In this document: piece after piece, positions 28,242-38,700 of the stretch
Layout: each line of letters opens with the position of its first letter
How positions within the stretch are numbered: the first letter of the stretch is position 1
Assembly: GCA_903939735.1 (NCBI GenBank)
Contig: CAJAIA010000041.1
Coordinates: forward strand, 1 to 64,000
DNA length: 64,000 nt
Origin: an uncultured Ignavibacteria bacterium
GTDB lineage: Bacteria > Bacteroidota > Ignavibacteria > Kapaibacteriales > Kapaibacteriaceae
Direction: 5' to 3'
Translations under genes and position numbers: made by a program
Notes under the pieces: generated by a model
The model's input: only the letters and a program-made list of their open reading frames with translations
The model's database searches: none
Told to the model about the DNA's origin: nothing

Positions 28242-29804
28242 ATGAAGCAAGCCGTTACATCGTTTTTTAGCTTGATTGTAGGCGTCGTTGGAGTATTAGC
28301 CCAGCCCACATCAAGCGCGCCAACGCCCCCTGCGCGAAATGCCGCTGATGTCATTTCGATCTTTAGCGGTGCATACACCGGTGTTTCGGGCGTCAACTAC
28401 AACCCAAATTGGGGTCAGTCGGGCGGTGTCAACGCAGCGTTTGATCCGGGCACGGGCGACGTCGTCTTGGCATATACGAATTTCAACTACCAAGGAACAG
28501 GGTTCGAAGGAAGTGCTCAGAATGCTTCTGAGATGGAATTCGTTCACATTGATGTTTGGACAAGCAACGCCACGGTGCTGAAGTTCACACCAATCGACAA
28601 CAGCGGCGATGGTGCTGGCGAAGTTCTCGTCGATGTTCCCCTCGTTTCTGGTCAGTGGAGCAGCGTGGACCTGCCAAAGAGCGCGTTCACAGGCATGTCA
28701 TGGAAGTCTGTGATTCAACTGAAGTTTGACGGCCAAGCAGGCGTGTCACCTTCTGATATCTATCTGGACAACATTTACTTCTGGAAGAAGCCTGCTGCAA
28801 AGGGTGAAGACGCAACACTGAAGGATCTCAAGGTCGACGGAACGACGATCCCTGGGTTCGCTCCGAGTGCGTTAACCTACGCTTTTGGAGTATCAGAGGG
28901 CAGCCCAGTACCTCAGATTACGCTTGCAACTGCAAACGACTCAAACGCAACGATCACCAAGATCACGCAGGCAACTGCGATCCCAGGTGATGCAACTGTT
29001 CTTGTGACGGCAGGTAACGGCACAACAACAGCAACGTACACGGTATCGTACTTCTACAGCTCACCTGAGAATCCGGCACCAACCCCAACAGCGACGACTG
29101 TGATTTCGATGTACAGCGACGCGTACACAAATGTTGACGTTGACACGTGGCGAACAGACTGGAGCCAATCGTCCTTCGAGGCTACGTCCATTAAGGGCAA
29201 TGCAACATTGAAGTACACGAACCTTGGCTTCAACGGCATCGAAACGATCAAGAAGCCTATTGATGCCTCTGCAATGACAACATTGCACATGGATGTCTGG
29301 TCCCCGAACATCACCGTGTTCAACGTGAAGCTCGTAAGCTTCTTGGGTGATGGTTTCGCCGGTGGCAATGGTGATTCGGAAGCGAACGTCAATGTCACAC
29401 TCAAGGCGAATCAGTGGAATCAAATTAGCATCCCGTTAAAGGATTTCACGGACGCAGGCCTCAAGAGCCTCGCGGACCTCAATCAATTGATCATCACATC
29501 GACTCCATTCGGCTCGGGCATCGCATTCATCGACAACATCTACTATTCAAGCTCAACAACTAGCGTGGATGAGGAGAACGATGGCAATGCCATGAACGTG
29601 TATCCAAACCCGATCACGCGCGGTGGTACGCTGCGCTTCAGCAATCCAGTGAAGAACGTTGTGATGTACGACGTTAACGGACGTGTTATGCTCGAATCAC
29701 AAGAGCAGGTCGTCAACCTTCTCGGTTTGCCAGCAGGCTCGTACACGGTGAAGTCAGTCGAAGAGAACGGCGCTGTTCGCATTCGCACAGTCATCGTTCA
29801 TTAA
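28242..29804 (+). CDS. Secreted T9SS-cargo glycan-binding-like protein
   Basis: Signal peptide; same A and B repeats as the lipoprotein at 18989; cadherin-like linker; C-terminal VYPNPITRGGTLRFSNPVKNVVMYDVNGRVM...GSYTVKSVEENGAVRIRTVIVH. Confidence 0.8.
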   Translation: MKQAVTSFFSLIVGVVGVLAQPTSSAPTPPARNAADVISIFSGAYTGVSGVNYNPNWGQSGGVNAAFDPGTGDVVLAYTNFNYQGTGFEGSAQNASEMEFVHIDVWTSNATVLKFTPIDNSGDGAGEVLVDVPLVSGQWSSVDLPKSAFTGMSWKSVIQLKFDGQAGVSPSDIYLDNIYFWKKPAAKGEDATLKDLKVDGTTIPGFAPSALTYAFGVSEGSPVPQITLATANDSNATITKITQATAIPGDATVLVTAGNGTTTATYTVSYFYSSPENPAPTPTATTVISMYSDAYTNVDVDTWRTDWSQSSFEATSIKGNATLKYTNLGFNGIETIKKPIDASAMTTLHMDVWSPNITVFNVKLVSFLGDGFAGGNGDSEANVNVTLKANQWNQISIPLKDFTDAGLKSLADLNQLIITSTPFGSGIAFIDNIYYSSSTTSVDEENDGNAMNVYPNPITRGGTLRFSNPVKNVVMYDVNGRVMLESQEQVVNLLGLPAGSYTVKSVEENGAVRIRTVIVH

Positions 29805-29826
29805 TTCGGTTTCTCTTGCTGATCAT

Positions 29827-29863
29827 TAACGCCCCTTCTCTCACACAGAAGGGGCGTTGTTGT
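29827..29863 (+). terminator. Rho-independent terminator
   Basis: TTAACGCCCCTTCT-CTCACAC-AGAAGGGGCGTTGTTGTT. Confidence 0.85.
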
Positions 29864-29932
29864 TCCTGACACAATCCGTTCCCACTTCAACGCAGGTCGA
29901 CTGCATCCCCCACCTTCACACGTCCCCATATC

Positions 29933-32900
29933 ATGCGAACATTCATCATAACCGCTCTGTGCCTCTTTCATGCGTGCTTCAATGTTGTCGCAGCACAGGA
30001 TACCGTTGAGCTACGCTCATATAATGAGCAGCATGTTCTCGTTGTGAATGGAACCAAGTTGTTCGTCAAAGGCATGAACTGGGACTACTACCCTACGGGA
30101 ACGAATTACTCCTACAGCCTGTGGAATCAGCCTGAAGCCACTATCATCGCTGCGCTCGACTACGAGATGGGGCTATTGAAAAACATGGGGGTGAATGTCA
30201 TTCGCCAATACAGTGGAGTTCCGTCAAAGTGGATCACATACATCCATAAAAAGTTCGGCATCTACACCGTCGTGAATCACACATTTGGTAGATATGGACT
30301 GACAGTAGACAATACCTGGACTACCAATATCGACTACGCGAATCCAGATGTCCAGTCTATCCTACTGCAAGAAGTACAACGAATGGTGTCGGACTATATG
30401 GACACTCCAGGCCTGTTGATGTATCTCTTAGGAAATGAAAACAACTACGGATTGTTCTGGCGTGGTGCTGAGACTGAGGACATCCCTGTCAAGGACAAGC
30501 AATCAACGAAAGATGCTATCCAGATGTACAGGCTGTTCAACAAGGCTGTGCGAACAATGAAGATTGTTGATTCTCGACATCCAGTCGCTATCTGCAACGG
30601 AGATCTTCTGTTCCTGGACATCATAGCAGAGGAATGCCGCGACGTAGACGTGTTGGGAATCAATGTGTATCGAGGAATCTCCTTCGACAATGCGTTTGAT
30701 AGAGTGCGCAAGGAATATGGGAAGCCGCTCATGTTTACCGAGTTCGGTTCAGATGCCTACAACACGCAAACAAACGCGGAAGATCAAGAATCACAAGCCA
30801 AGTATCTAGTGGGCAATTGGAAGGAGATTTATGCCAACGCAGCAGGCAACGGCAAGGCCGGTAACTGCTTGGGTGGATTCACGTTCCAGTTCAGCGATGG
30901 ATGGTGGAAGTACGGACAGACCTTGAATCTCGACGTACACGACATGAACGCCTCGTGGTCGAATGGTGGATACCAGAACGACTATGTCGAGGGCGAAAAC
31001 AACATGAACGAAGAATGGTTTGGCATATGTGCCAAGGGCAAAGCCAATGAACAGGGATTGTATACGCTCTATCCACGAGCTGCATACTATGCACTCAAAG
31101 AAATCCATGCGTATAGTCCATATGACGCTGCAGCCGATTCTCTACAGTCACGGCTCGATGGTTCAACTATCACGCAATCGATGCTTCTGGCAAATGCTGA
31201 TAAGTCAGCTCGGGAACAGAACAAGAGTTCGATCTACCTTAGCGACCTACAAGCCACATTTACCACATACAACACTGGCGGCAGCCTCATCAGCACTGGT
31301 CAGCAAGGCATTTCTAATACTCCTGCCTACCCTAAGAAACTCGGCTTTGACCACATGCAGTCGTTCAACGTAGGCGTAACCGCGAATCCTGCACCGAACG
31401 TGACTGCAAACGTACAATTCAACATTCTCGGCAATGTAGCTGAGAACCCAATCGACGAAGTATTCTATGAGAATCGTGGCCGACCAATCACTGTAAGGAA
31501 TCCCGACGGCACACAACAGAACATTGTCAATGACCGCATCGTCCTGTATAAGAGCAGCCTCTCGTGGAACTCAACGTACTTCAATCTCACTGGTTTTTAT
31601 CGAACGGGTCATTTCCATTGGGGCTATGAAGGAGATTTCTTTGGCCTGTATCCGGAGGCTAATTATGGACCTAACATTGACATCTACTCGGCAAACACAC
31701 CGTTCGGATTTGAGTTTGAGGGAAAGAAGTTCATGAAGGGCTTGAAGGTTGCCTTCGGTCCTGAGTTATGGTGGGGTGCCAATCCAGCCATCTTGGTCAA
31801 GTACTCAACGTCTCTCTTCTCCACAGATATCACAGGCATGTTCCAAGAGGACCTGATGCAGAGGGACAACATCCAGAGCTCCTTTGCCATCCCAGTTCCG
31901 AAGACGAGAAAAGCAGCCCTGAGTCTTCAGAAGAGTTTTGATAATCTGCGTGTAACCATTGGTGGTTTATGGGGCGGTCAACCTCTGAATGGAAGACCCT
32001 TTCAGGTTATCAGAGGCGACATCGACAACTATGCCGTCTACGAGGACACAATACGTTCCTCCGACAATTTCGGTGGTAAGATTAAAGTCACCTATGAAAG
32101 TTCAACCTTCAATTGGTACGCACTTGGATCAGTCCTGGGATTGGTTGCAAATGGCGGCTTTGACAACACGAGAACATTCACGGGTTGGAGATTGAAAGAT
32201 GTTGGAAGTGGCAACATGATGAACTTCCTAACAGGCTTCACCTTCAATGTAGGACAGCTGCAGGTCGCGCCCAACATGCTATGGCAGAAGCCACTTGAAG
32301 GACCGATTGCATCCTGGGTTGACGCTCCGGCAAGACCACGAAACATTCTCGATGACCCGTTTTCTGTTCGTTCAAACAGAGAGACAGTTGCTGGCGAACT
32401 TCTCCTCACATATGATCCCACACCGGCGACCTGGATGTACGAGTGGGACAATGATCGTGCGGAAGATGCCGAGTTCGCAGCGAGTCTGAACGTACTCTAC
32501 CGACATCTTCCCACTACACAGGACGCCGCGATTGGCATTTTGTCAAACGGGCGGACAACATTCGTGTTCCCTGGCGCAGCTCCAGCTCAAGACCTCTGGG
32601 AGGCAAATGCTCGAATCGTATCGAAAGTCAGTCCAGAGTTCGGAATCATCGCCAACATTTACGTTGGCAATGGACAAGCCAACGGAAGTGATACACGTAC
32701 CATTCAACGATTTGGCGCTGACCTGCGCACGGTGTACAAGCAATCGAAGCTGGTACTTTTCTGCAAATTCAACGACTGGGGTCCATTCGATTACCACCGC
32801 GATTTCAACTTGACATTCCCATTGCAACTGATGGCCGAGCTGTCGACAGAGCTAGCAAGGCCCGACTGGTTCATGCTTCCTGGAACCAAGGTGGGAATGA

Positions 32901-33061
32901 GAGGCACGTATCGAACATTGAACAAGTACTCGCCTCGGTACTCCCCAACTCTGACTCTGGATCCTGCTGGCAACTGGGTGCCTGATCCGAATGCTATTGG
33001 ATTCCCTGACGGAAATGAGTGGGAAATTAGAACCTTCGTTCAGGTATCGATTGGGTCGTAA
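29933..33061 (+). CDS. Clan GH-A glycosidase fused to predicted outer-membrane beta-barrel
   Basis: Signal peptide; LYVKGMNWDYYP-type start (TKLFVKGMNWDYYP), LLGNENNYG and MFTEFGSDAYN catalytic-Glu motifs; residues ~475-1042 rich in alternating/aromatic beta-strand pattern. Confidence 0.7.
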   Translation: MRTFIITALCLFHACFNVVAAQDTVELRSYNEQHVLVVNGTKLFVKGMNWDYYPTGTNYSYSLWNQPEATIIAALDYEMGLLKNMGVNVIRQYSGVPSKWITYIHKKFGIYTVVNHTFGRYGLTVDNTWTTNIDYANPDVQSILLQEVQRMVSDYMDTPGLLMYLLGNENNYGLFWRGAETEDIPVKDKQSTKDAIQMYRLFNKAVRTMKIVDSRHPVAICNGDLLFLDIIAEECRDVDVLGINVYRGISFDNAFDRVRKEYGKPLMFTEFGSDAYNTQTNAEDQESQAKYLVGNWKEIYANAAGNGKAGNCLGGFTFQFSDGWWKYGQTLNLDVHDMNASWSNGGYQNDYVEGENNMNEEWFGICAKGKANEQGLYTLYPRAAYYALKEIHAYSPYDAAADSLQSRLDGSTITQSMLLANADKSAREQNKSSIYLSDLQATFTTYNTGGSLISTGQQGISNTPAYPKKLGFDHMQSFNVGVTANPAPNVTANVQFNILGNVAENPIDEVFYENRGRPITVRNPDGTQQNIVNDRIVLYKSSLSWNSTYFNLTGFYRTGHFHWGYEGDFFGLYPEANYGPNIDIYSANTPFGFEFEGKKFMKGLKVAFGPELWWGANPAILVKYSTSLFSTDITGMFQEDLMQRDNIQSSFAIPVPKTRKAALSLQKSFDNLRVTIGGLWGGQPLNGRPFQVIRGDIDNYAVYEDTIRSSDNFGGKIKVTYESSTFNWYALGSVLGLVANGGFDNTRTFTGWRLKDVGSGNMMNFLTGFTFNVGQLQVAPNMLWQKPLEGPIASWVDAPARPRNILDDPFSVRSNRETVAGELLLTYDPTPATWMYEWDNDRAEDAEFAASLNVLYRHLPTTQDAAIGILSNGRTTFVFPGAAPAQDLWEANARIVSKVSPEFGIIANIYVGNGQANGSDTRTIQRFGADLRTVYKQSKLVLFCKFNDWGPFDYHRDFNLTFPLQLMAELSTELARPDWFMLPGTKVGMRGTYRTLNKYSPRYSPTLTLDPAGNWVPDPNAIGFPDGNEWEIRTFVQVSIGS

Positions 33062-33097
33062 TCGCTTTGAGAACATCGTCCGGCTAATGTTCTTGGG

Positions 33098-33160
33098 CAC
33101 CCATATCGATCGAGAGCTGTAAGCCCGTCCTATCGCCGCCTGGGGCAACGCCCCGGGTTT
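33098..33160. repeat. Dispersed GC-rich palindromic repeat, partial copy 3
   Basis: CCCATATCGATCGAGAGCTGTAAGCCCGTCCTATCGCCGCCTGGGGCAACGCCCCGGG aligns with the 3' half of the 10303 copy. Confidence 0.55.
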
Positions 33161-33251
33161 TAGAGAGAAGGCGAAGGTGGTTGTTCATTAACACAACGAC
33201 GATTCCGTATGTTATGCGTACAATCTTACGCTGTGTTGAAGGGGGCAAACC

Positions 33252-35702
33252 ATGCGCGCGATCTTCACTCGGATCAGAGTTGGAAGCATTCGTTCTGTTA
33301 TTACTCCGCTGTTGCTCGGTCTTTTACAGGCATCGGGTTTATCTGCCCAGCCCTGCAAAGAGATCGTCGGGTACTACCCCAACTGGCAGTGGTACGACCG
33401 CAACAAGGCTGTGCGGCCGCAAACGATTGCGTATGAGAAATACACAGTTCTCAATTACTGCTTCTTCATTCCAAAAGCGGATGGATCAATTGGATCCAAT
33501 GATCAATGGGCTGACGACAATCTGCTTCTGGGAGAACAAGATTGGTCGAACGGTGGACGGAGAAAGCCTGAGACAGCGATCACGTACATCGCCCGTTCAC
33601 GAGGCGTAAAGGTACTCGCTTCAGTTGGTGGATGGACACTGTCAAGTACGTTCCCTGGTATCGCCGCTGACTCCGCTCTTCGCAGAACGTTTGCAGCATC
33701 GTGCGTCGACCTTGTACGCACATATGGATTCGACGGCATCGATATCAACTGGGAGTTTCCTGGTTACACGCCGCATAATGGAACCGCAGCTGACAAGCGA
33801 AACTTCACGCTACTGATGCAAGAGATACGCAAGGCTCTCACGACGTACGGCACGACGAAGAACGCGACGATGCTCCTCACAACAGCAGTGGGCGCAGCAC
33901 CCGAGCGTATGGATGATGTTGAATGGGACAGTATCGCAAACGTCGTTGACATCATCAACGTGATGACCTACGACTACTATGGCACATGGGATCAGACAAC
34001 AAACCACAATGCACCACTCAAGCGTCCCGCTGTCGGTGCTGCCGAATACAATGTCGAATCATCCATAGCCACATTACTTGGCACCTACGGTGTCAATCCA
34101 TCAAAGCTTACCGTTGGTATGGCCTTCTATGGCAGGTCAGCTGCGACGGTTGGTGTACCGGGATTGCACGTGCCATCACGCGGACTAGCCGACCTAGCAA
34201 CGTTTGCTGCAGATGAGGGAACGCCCCTTTACTACAACGTGCTTGCAGCGCTCCCGAACTTTACCGAGCATTGGGACACCACGGCGCAAGTTCCCTATCT
34301 ACTTGGCAAGCCTGGCCTCAACACGTTTGTCTCGTACGACAACAGGGAATCAATCCGCGCGAAGAGTCGCTTTGCAGTTGATAAGGGGCTCCGTGGTGCA
34401 ATCATCTGGGAGATTACCGGCGATTACATCGAGACGGCTCCGGGCTCAGGTGTGATAGCTAGCACACCTCTCGTCGATGCGATCAATGATGTGTTTTGCA
34501 CGTACACCTCCTCATCTACCCCACGCGATACGTTAGCTCCAGTGTTACGCGCCGATCGTACATGCGGCACTGTTACAGTGACCGCGACAGAGTTGCGTAA
34601 CGACCCGAATCCTCCGCGCTCACAGCCCCTTTCAACGGATCAGGTCGACACTGGTATCGCGAGTGTTGTTCTTGGTTCAACGAGTGCTGACTCGAACTAC
34701 CGCCTTGTGGTCCTTACACAAACCCCGTTTCCACGAGATAGTAGTTTCAAAGAGGTGTCATTCCGACTAAGCGTCATCAACCCGTCGAAGAATGCACGAG
34801 CAACCTATACTGTGCGCGATTGGGCTGGCAATAGTGTCACGGATACGGTAGCCTACATTGCAGCGCCACTCAGTTCGAATCGTACATCGATCAACGTGGG
34901 AGCTATTGAACTTGGCGACTCTGCTGCGCAGAACGTGATGATCACAAATCGAAGCAATGCACCAGTTACGATAACATCCACTCGACTCGTCTACGGTTCA
35001 GCATTTCGACTTACGCCGCTCACATTGCCGCTCACATTGCAAGCTGGAGGCACGCTAACTGTCGGTGTAACATATCGTCCACGGCTGCAGGATGTCGACA
35101 CAATGCCTCATCGCGATACACTCCGCGTCGAGACAGCATGCTCCGCACTATGGATCAACTTGGAGGGTCTTGGTCGTGTGACATGCGACTCGTTGTCGCA
35201 ACCTCCACGCGACACCATGGTCGCTCCAGGAAGTCTTGTTCGATTTACTGTGCGCCACACACCTACGCGCGGTCTGTCGTACTCGTATCAATGGCAGACA
35301 AGTCTCGGCGTTGGCTGGGAGGACGTTGTCGATGCAGGACAATACGTCGGTGCAAACACCACGACACTCTGGATCTCGAATGTGACGACGGCTCAGAACC
35401 GTCAGAAATTCCGGTGTGCTGTCAAGACAGACTACTGCGAAGTAATCGGCTCAAGCGCTTCACTCTACGTCGAACCAGGCACGTCGGTCAACGATGACAT
35501 CTCCGACATCACGACGATGCAGGAATACAACAACAAGCCATACATTGTCATGGACGCGGTTGGTCAGACACTACTCCAGGGCATTATGTCAGACCCTTCG
35601 TCAGGCGAGCGCCTCCTGTCGGACATTCGCGCACTGCCGAACGGCTGGTACATGCTTGTCATCGGTGGTCGTCCATTAGCACCGATTGTCGTCTGCCGGT
35701 AG
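33252..35702 (+). CDS. GH18 chitinase-like secreted protein
   Basis: CKEIVGYYPNWQWYDR; VKVLASVGGWTLSSTFP; YGFDGIDINWEFPG; VDIINVMTYDYYGTWD; Ig-like/T9SS-like C-terminus. Confidence 0.9.
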   Translation: MRAIFTRIRVGSIRSVITPLLLGLLQASGLSAQPCKEIVGYYPNWQWYDRNKAVRPQTIAYEKYTVLNYCFFIPKADGSIGSNDQWADDNLLLGEQDWSNGGRRKPETAITYIARSRGVKVLASVGGWTLSSTFPGIAADSALRRTFAASCVDLVRTYGFDGIDINWEFPGYTPHNGTAADKRNFTLLMQEIRKALTTYGTTKNATMLLTTAVGAAPERMDDVEWDSIANVVDIINVMTYDYYGTWDQTTNHNAPLKRPAVGAAEYNVESSIATLLGTYGVNPSKLTVGMAFYGRSAATVGVPGLHVPSRGLADLATFAADEGTPLYYNVLAALPNFTEHWDTTAQVPYLLGKPGLNTFVSYDNRESIRAKSRFAVDKGLRGAIIWEITGDYIETAPGSGVIASTPLVDAINDVFCTYTSSSTPRDTLAPVLRADRTCGTVTVTATELRNDPNPPRSQPLSTDQVDTGIASVVLGSTSADSNYRLVVLTQTPFPRDSSFKEVSFRLSVINPSKNARATYTVRDWAGNSVTDTVAYIAAPLSSNRTSINVGAIELGDSAAQNVMITNRSNAPVTITSTRLVYGSAFRLTPLTLPLTLQAGGTLTVGVTYRPRLQDVDTMPHRDTLRVETACSALWINLEGLGRVTCDSLSQPPRDTMVAPGSLVRFTVRHTPTRGLSYSYQWQTSLGVGWEDVVDAGQYVGANTTTLWISNVTTAQNRQKFRCAVKTDYCEVIGSSASLYVEPGTSVNDDISDITTMQEYNNKPYIVMDAVGQTLLQGIMSDPSSGERLLSDIRALPNGWYMLVIGGRPLAPIVVCR

Positions 35703-35704
35703 GC

Positions 35705-38700
35705 CTACCTCCACCCACCACCGAGCGCACGATAGAGTGCAACGTAGGCTAGGTAGAGATTGGTCTTTGCATCCAACTCACGTCGCTGCGCGTCAAGTAG
35801 CGACCGCTGTGCGTCGAGTACCTGCAGGTACGGTGTTGCACCATAGCGATACCGCAGTTCCGACAAGCGCAATACTTCCCTATTCGACGTCACTACGCCG
35901 GATGCAGAAGCTACCTCGATGCGTCGATTGCGTAGATCGACCATAGCATCATTGACCTCGCGAAACGCAACAACTACGGTGCGCTGATAGTCAGCCACGG
36001 CAGCGCGCGTGCTAGCATCGGCAGCATCAACTTGTGCGGCCAAGCGTCCACCCTGGAAGATCGGTTGCACGAGATTGCCCACAGCATTCCACATCAGGGA
36101 ATTGGCGTCGATGAGCGGCTGGCCCGACAATGCCTCAACACCACCGCCAACCGATAGTGACAATCGCGGATACTGTTCCGCAATTGCTCGTCCAATAAGT
36201 GCATTCGCGGCGATTACGCGCTGTTCTGCAATGATTACATCTGGACGTCGCTGCAGAAGCTCGCTCGGCTGTCCAACAGCAACATCGGCAGGTACACGCT
36301 GCTGGGTGAGCGTTGTGCCCCGTTGCACATCCGTTCCAATTGGACGCGCCAGCAAGACGTTAAGCGCGTTCTCCGTTTGCGCTATCGCTGTATTGATAAC
36401 AGGCACTTCGGCTTCTACGCGACGCAGCTCGCCCTCGGCCTGACGCCAGTCGAGCTCGGATGTCTTGCCCCCTTCGAAAAGCGTTCGCGCGAGTCGCTCG
36501 TATTCACGCCGGGTCGCTAGGTTACTATCGATAATCTGCCGGAGTGCATCAAACTTGCGCAACGTGATGTAGGCTTCAGCAACAGCAGCCGAGATCATGA
36601 GTCGCGACGCACGATACGAGGCCTCGGAGGCGCGCAGCTGCGCTGTCTGAGCTTCGGCACCTCGTCGGATTCGTCCGAAGATGTCGAGCTCCCACGAGAG
36701 CGTTCCCATGATGCCGAAGATGCCAGTCGGACCCAATGCAGCGCCAGGGTTGAGCACACCAACGCGATTGGCAGAGTTCCGAATACCAGTTGCTGAGCCC
36801 CCTAACCCAAGTTGCGGGAAGAGTTCACTATTGGCAATGGTCACATTCGCGCGAGCTGCTTCGATGCGCGCAAACGTAGCTTGGACATCGTAATTACTAT
36901 CGAGTGCTGTCGAAATGTACGTGGTGAGCACTTGGTCCTCATACACGCGCCAGTGTGGCTCAATCGCGAACGATGAGTCCGTGCGTGCGCGCTCACGCCA
37001 TGTATCTGATGTAGGCAGGGATGGGCGCACATAGTCGGGTCCGACCTTGCAGCTTTGCAAGCCAGCACCTATTCCGATGATCATCAGGATCATCGCCCCC
37101 TGCCGCATACGCTTGCGATAGGCAAACCCCTCGATGAAGGCAAACAATCCCGGAACGATAATCACACCAAATGCCGTTGCGACCAACATCCCATAGAACA
37201 CCGTTGTGCCCATGGCTACACGTGACCCAGCACCAGAGCCGGAGGCCGTCATAAGCGGCACCACTCCAAGAATGAATGCGAATGCCGTCATGAGAATCGG
37301 ACGGAAACGAAGACGCGCTGATTCAAGCGCGGCATCTTGCGGCGAAAGTCCTTCACGATCCTGCTTCTCCTTGGCAAACTCAACGATCAGGATAGAGTTC
37401 TTTGCTGCAAGTCCGATCAGAAGAATGAGGCCAATCTGCGTGTACACGTTGTTGTCGATACCCATCATCCACACGCCGAAGAATGCTCCAAACGCGGCAA
37501 TAGGCGTACCGAGCAGAACTGACCATGGCAAGCGCCACGAATCATACTGTGATGCAAGGAGCAAGAAGACGAGCACGATAGCGAGCACGAAGGTTGGGAT
37601 CGGACTCGGAGCACGCTTCTCTTCGTAGGAAAGTCCGGAGAAGGCAAGACTCATGGTTTGTGGAAGCACTTCCTTGGCGACGTCTTCAAGTGCCGTGAGA
37701 GCCTGCCCCGAGCTAAAGCCTGATGCGGCATTACCACTGATGGCCACACTGCGTAACAAGTTGAAGCGATACGTCACTTCGGCACCAGATGTGTCATTCG
37801 AAGTGACGATCGTCGACAGTGGAATCATTTCTCCTGTCGTTGCACTTCGCACATAGAATGCCCCAATATCATTCGGAGACTGTCGGTACTCGGGTTCCGA
37901 CTGCATGTAGACGCGGTACAAACGGCCGAAGCGATTGAAGTCGTTCACATACGCTCCACCCAACGCAGCCTGCATCGTGGTGAACACATCCTGAATCGTC
38001 ACGCCCAGTTTTCGAGCCTTCTCACGATCAAGCTGCACGCCGATTTGCGGAACGCCTGCATCGAATTGTGTAAACAGACTCGTGAGTTCTGGTCGCTGCG
38101 ACGCAGCAGCCATAAACCTCGCTGTCTGTTCCTGCAGATCACCGACACTCATTGCACCCGAGCGATCCTGCAGGTATGCCGAGAAGCCCCCTGCCGCACC
38201 AAAGCCCGGGATCGTCGGCGGAGCAAAACAGAACGAGATAGCTTCAGGGATCGACATAAACTGTCGATTGAGCGTGGCCATAATCGCTTTAGCATGTTCT
38301 TCCTTCGCCGTACGTTCTTCCCACGGCTTGAGTCGGATCAGGAACGATGCCACATTCGATGTGTACGCGTTGGTAAGGAAGGATAATCCACCAACCGTGT
38401 TGTACGATTCAATAGCTGGATTCTGAGCCAAGATCTTCTCAATCTTACCGCATACCTCGTCGGTGCGCTCAAGTGATGCAGCGTTAGGCAACATCACGTT
38501 GACAAGGAAGATGCCTTGATCTTCGTTCGGCACGAATCCCGACGGGATCTGTCCGACAGTGATAAGCGACAGCACAGCAAATGCTCCGACACCAACAACC
38601 GACAAGACAGACTTGCGGACAAACGAGCGAGCGATGCCGACATATCCTGTTGTCGCACGTCCAAACACACGATTGAACCAACGATAGAAGGCTTTGAGCG

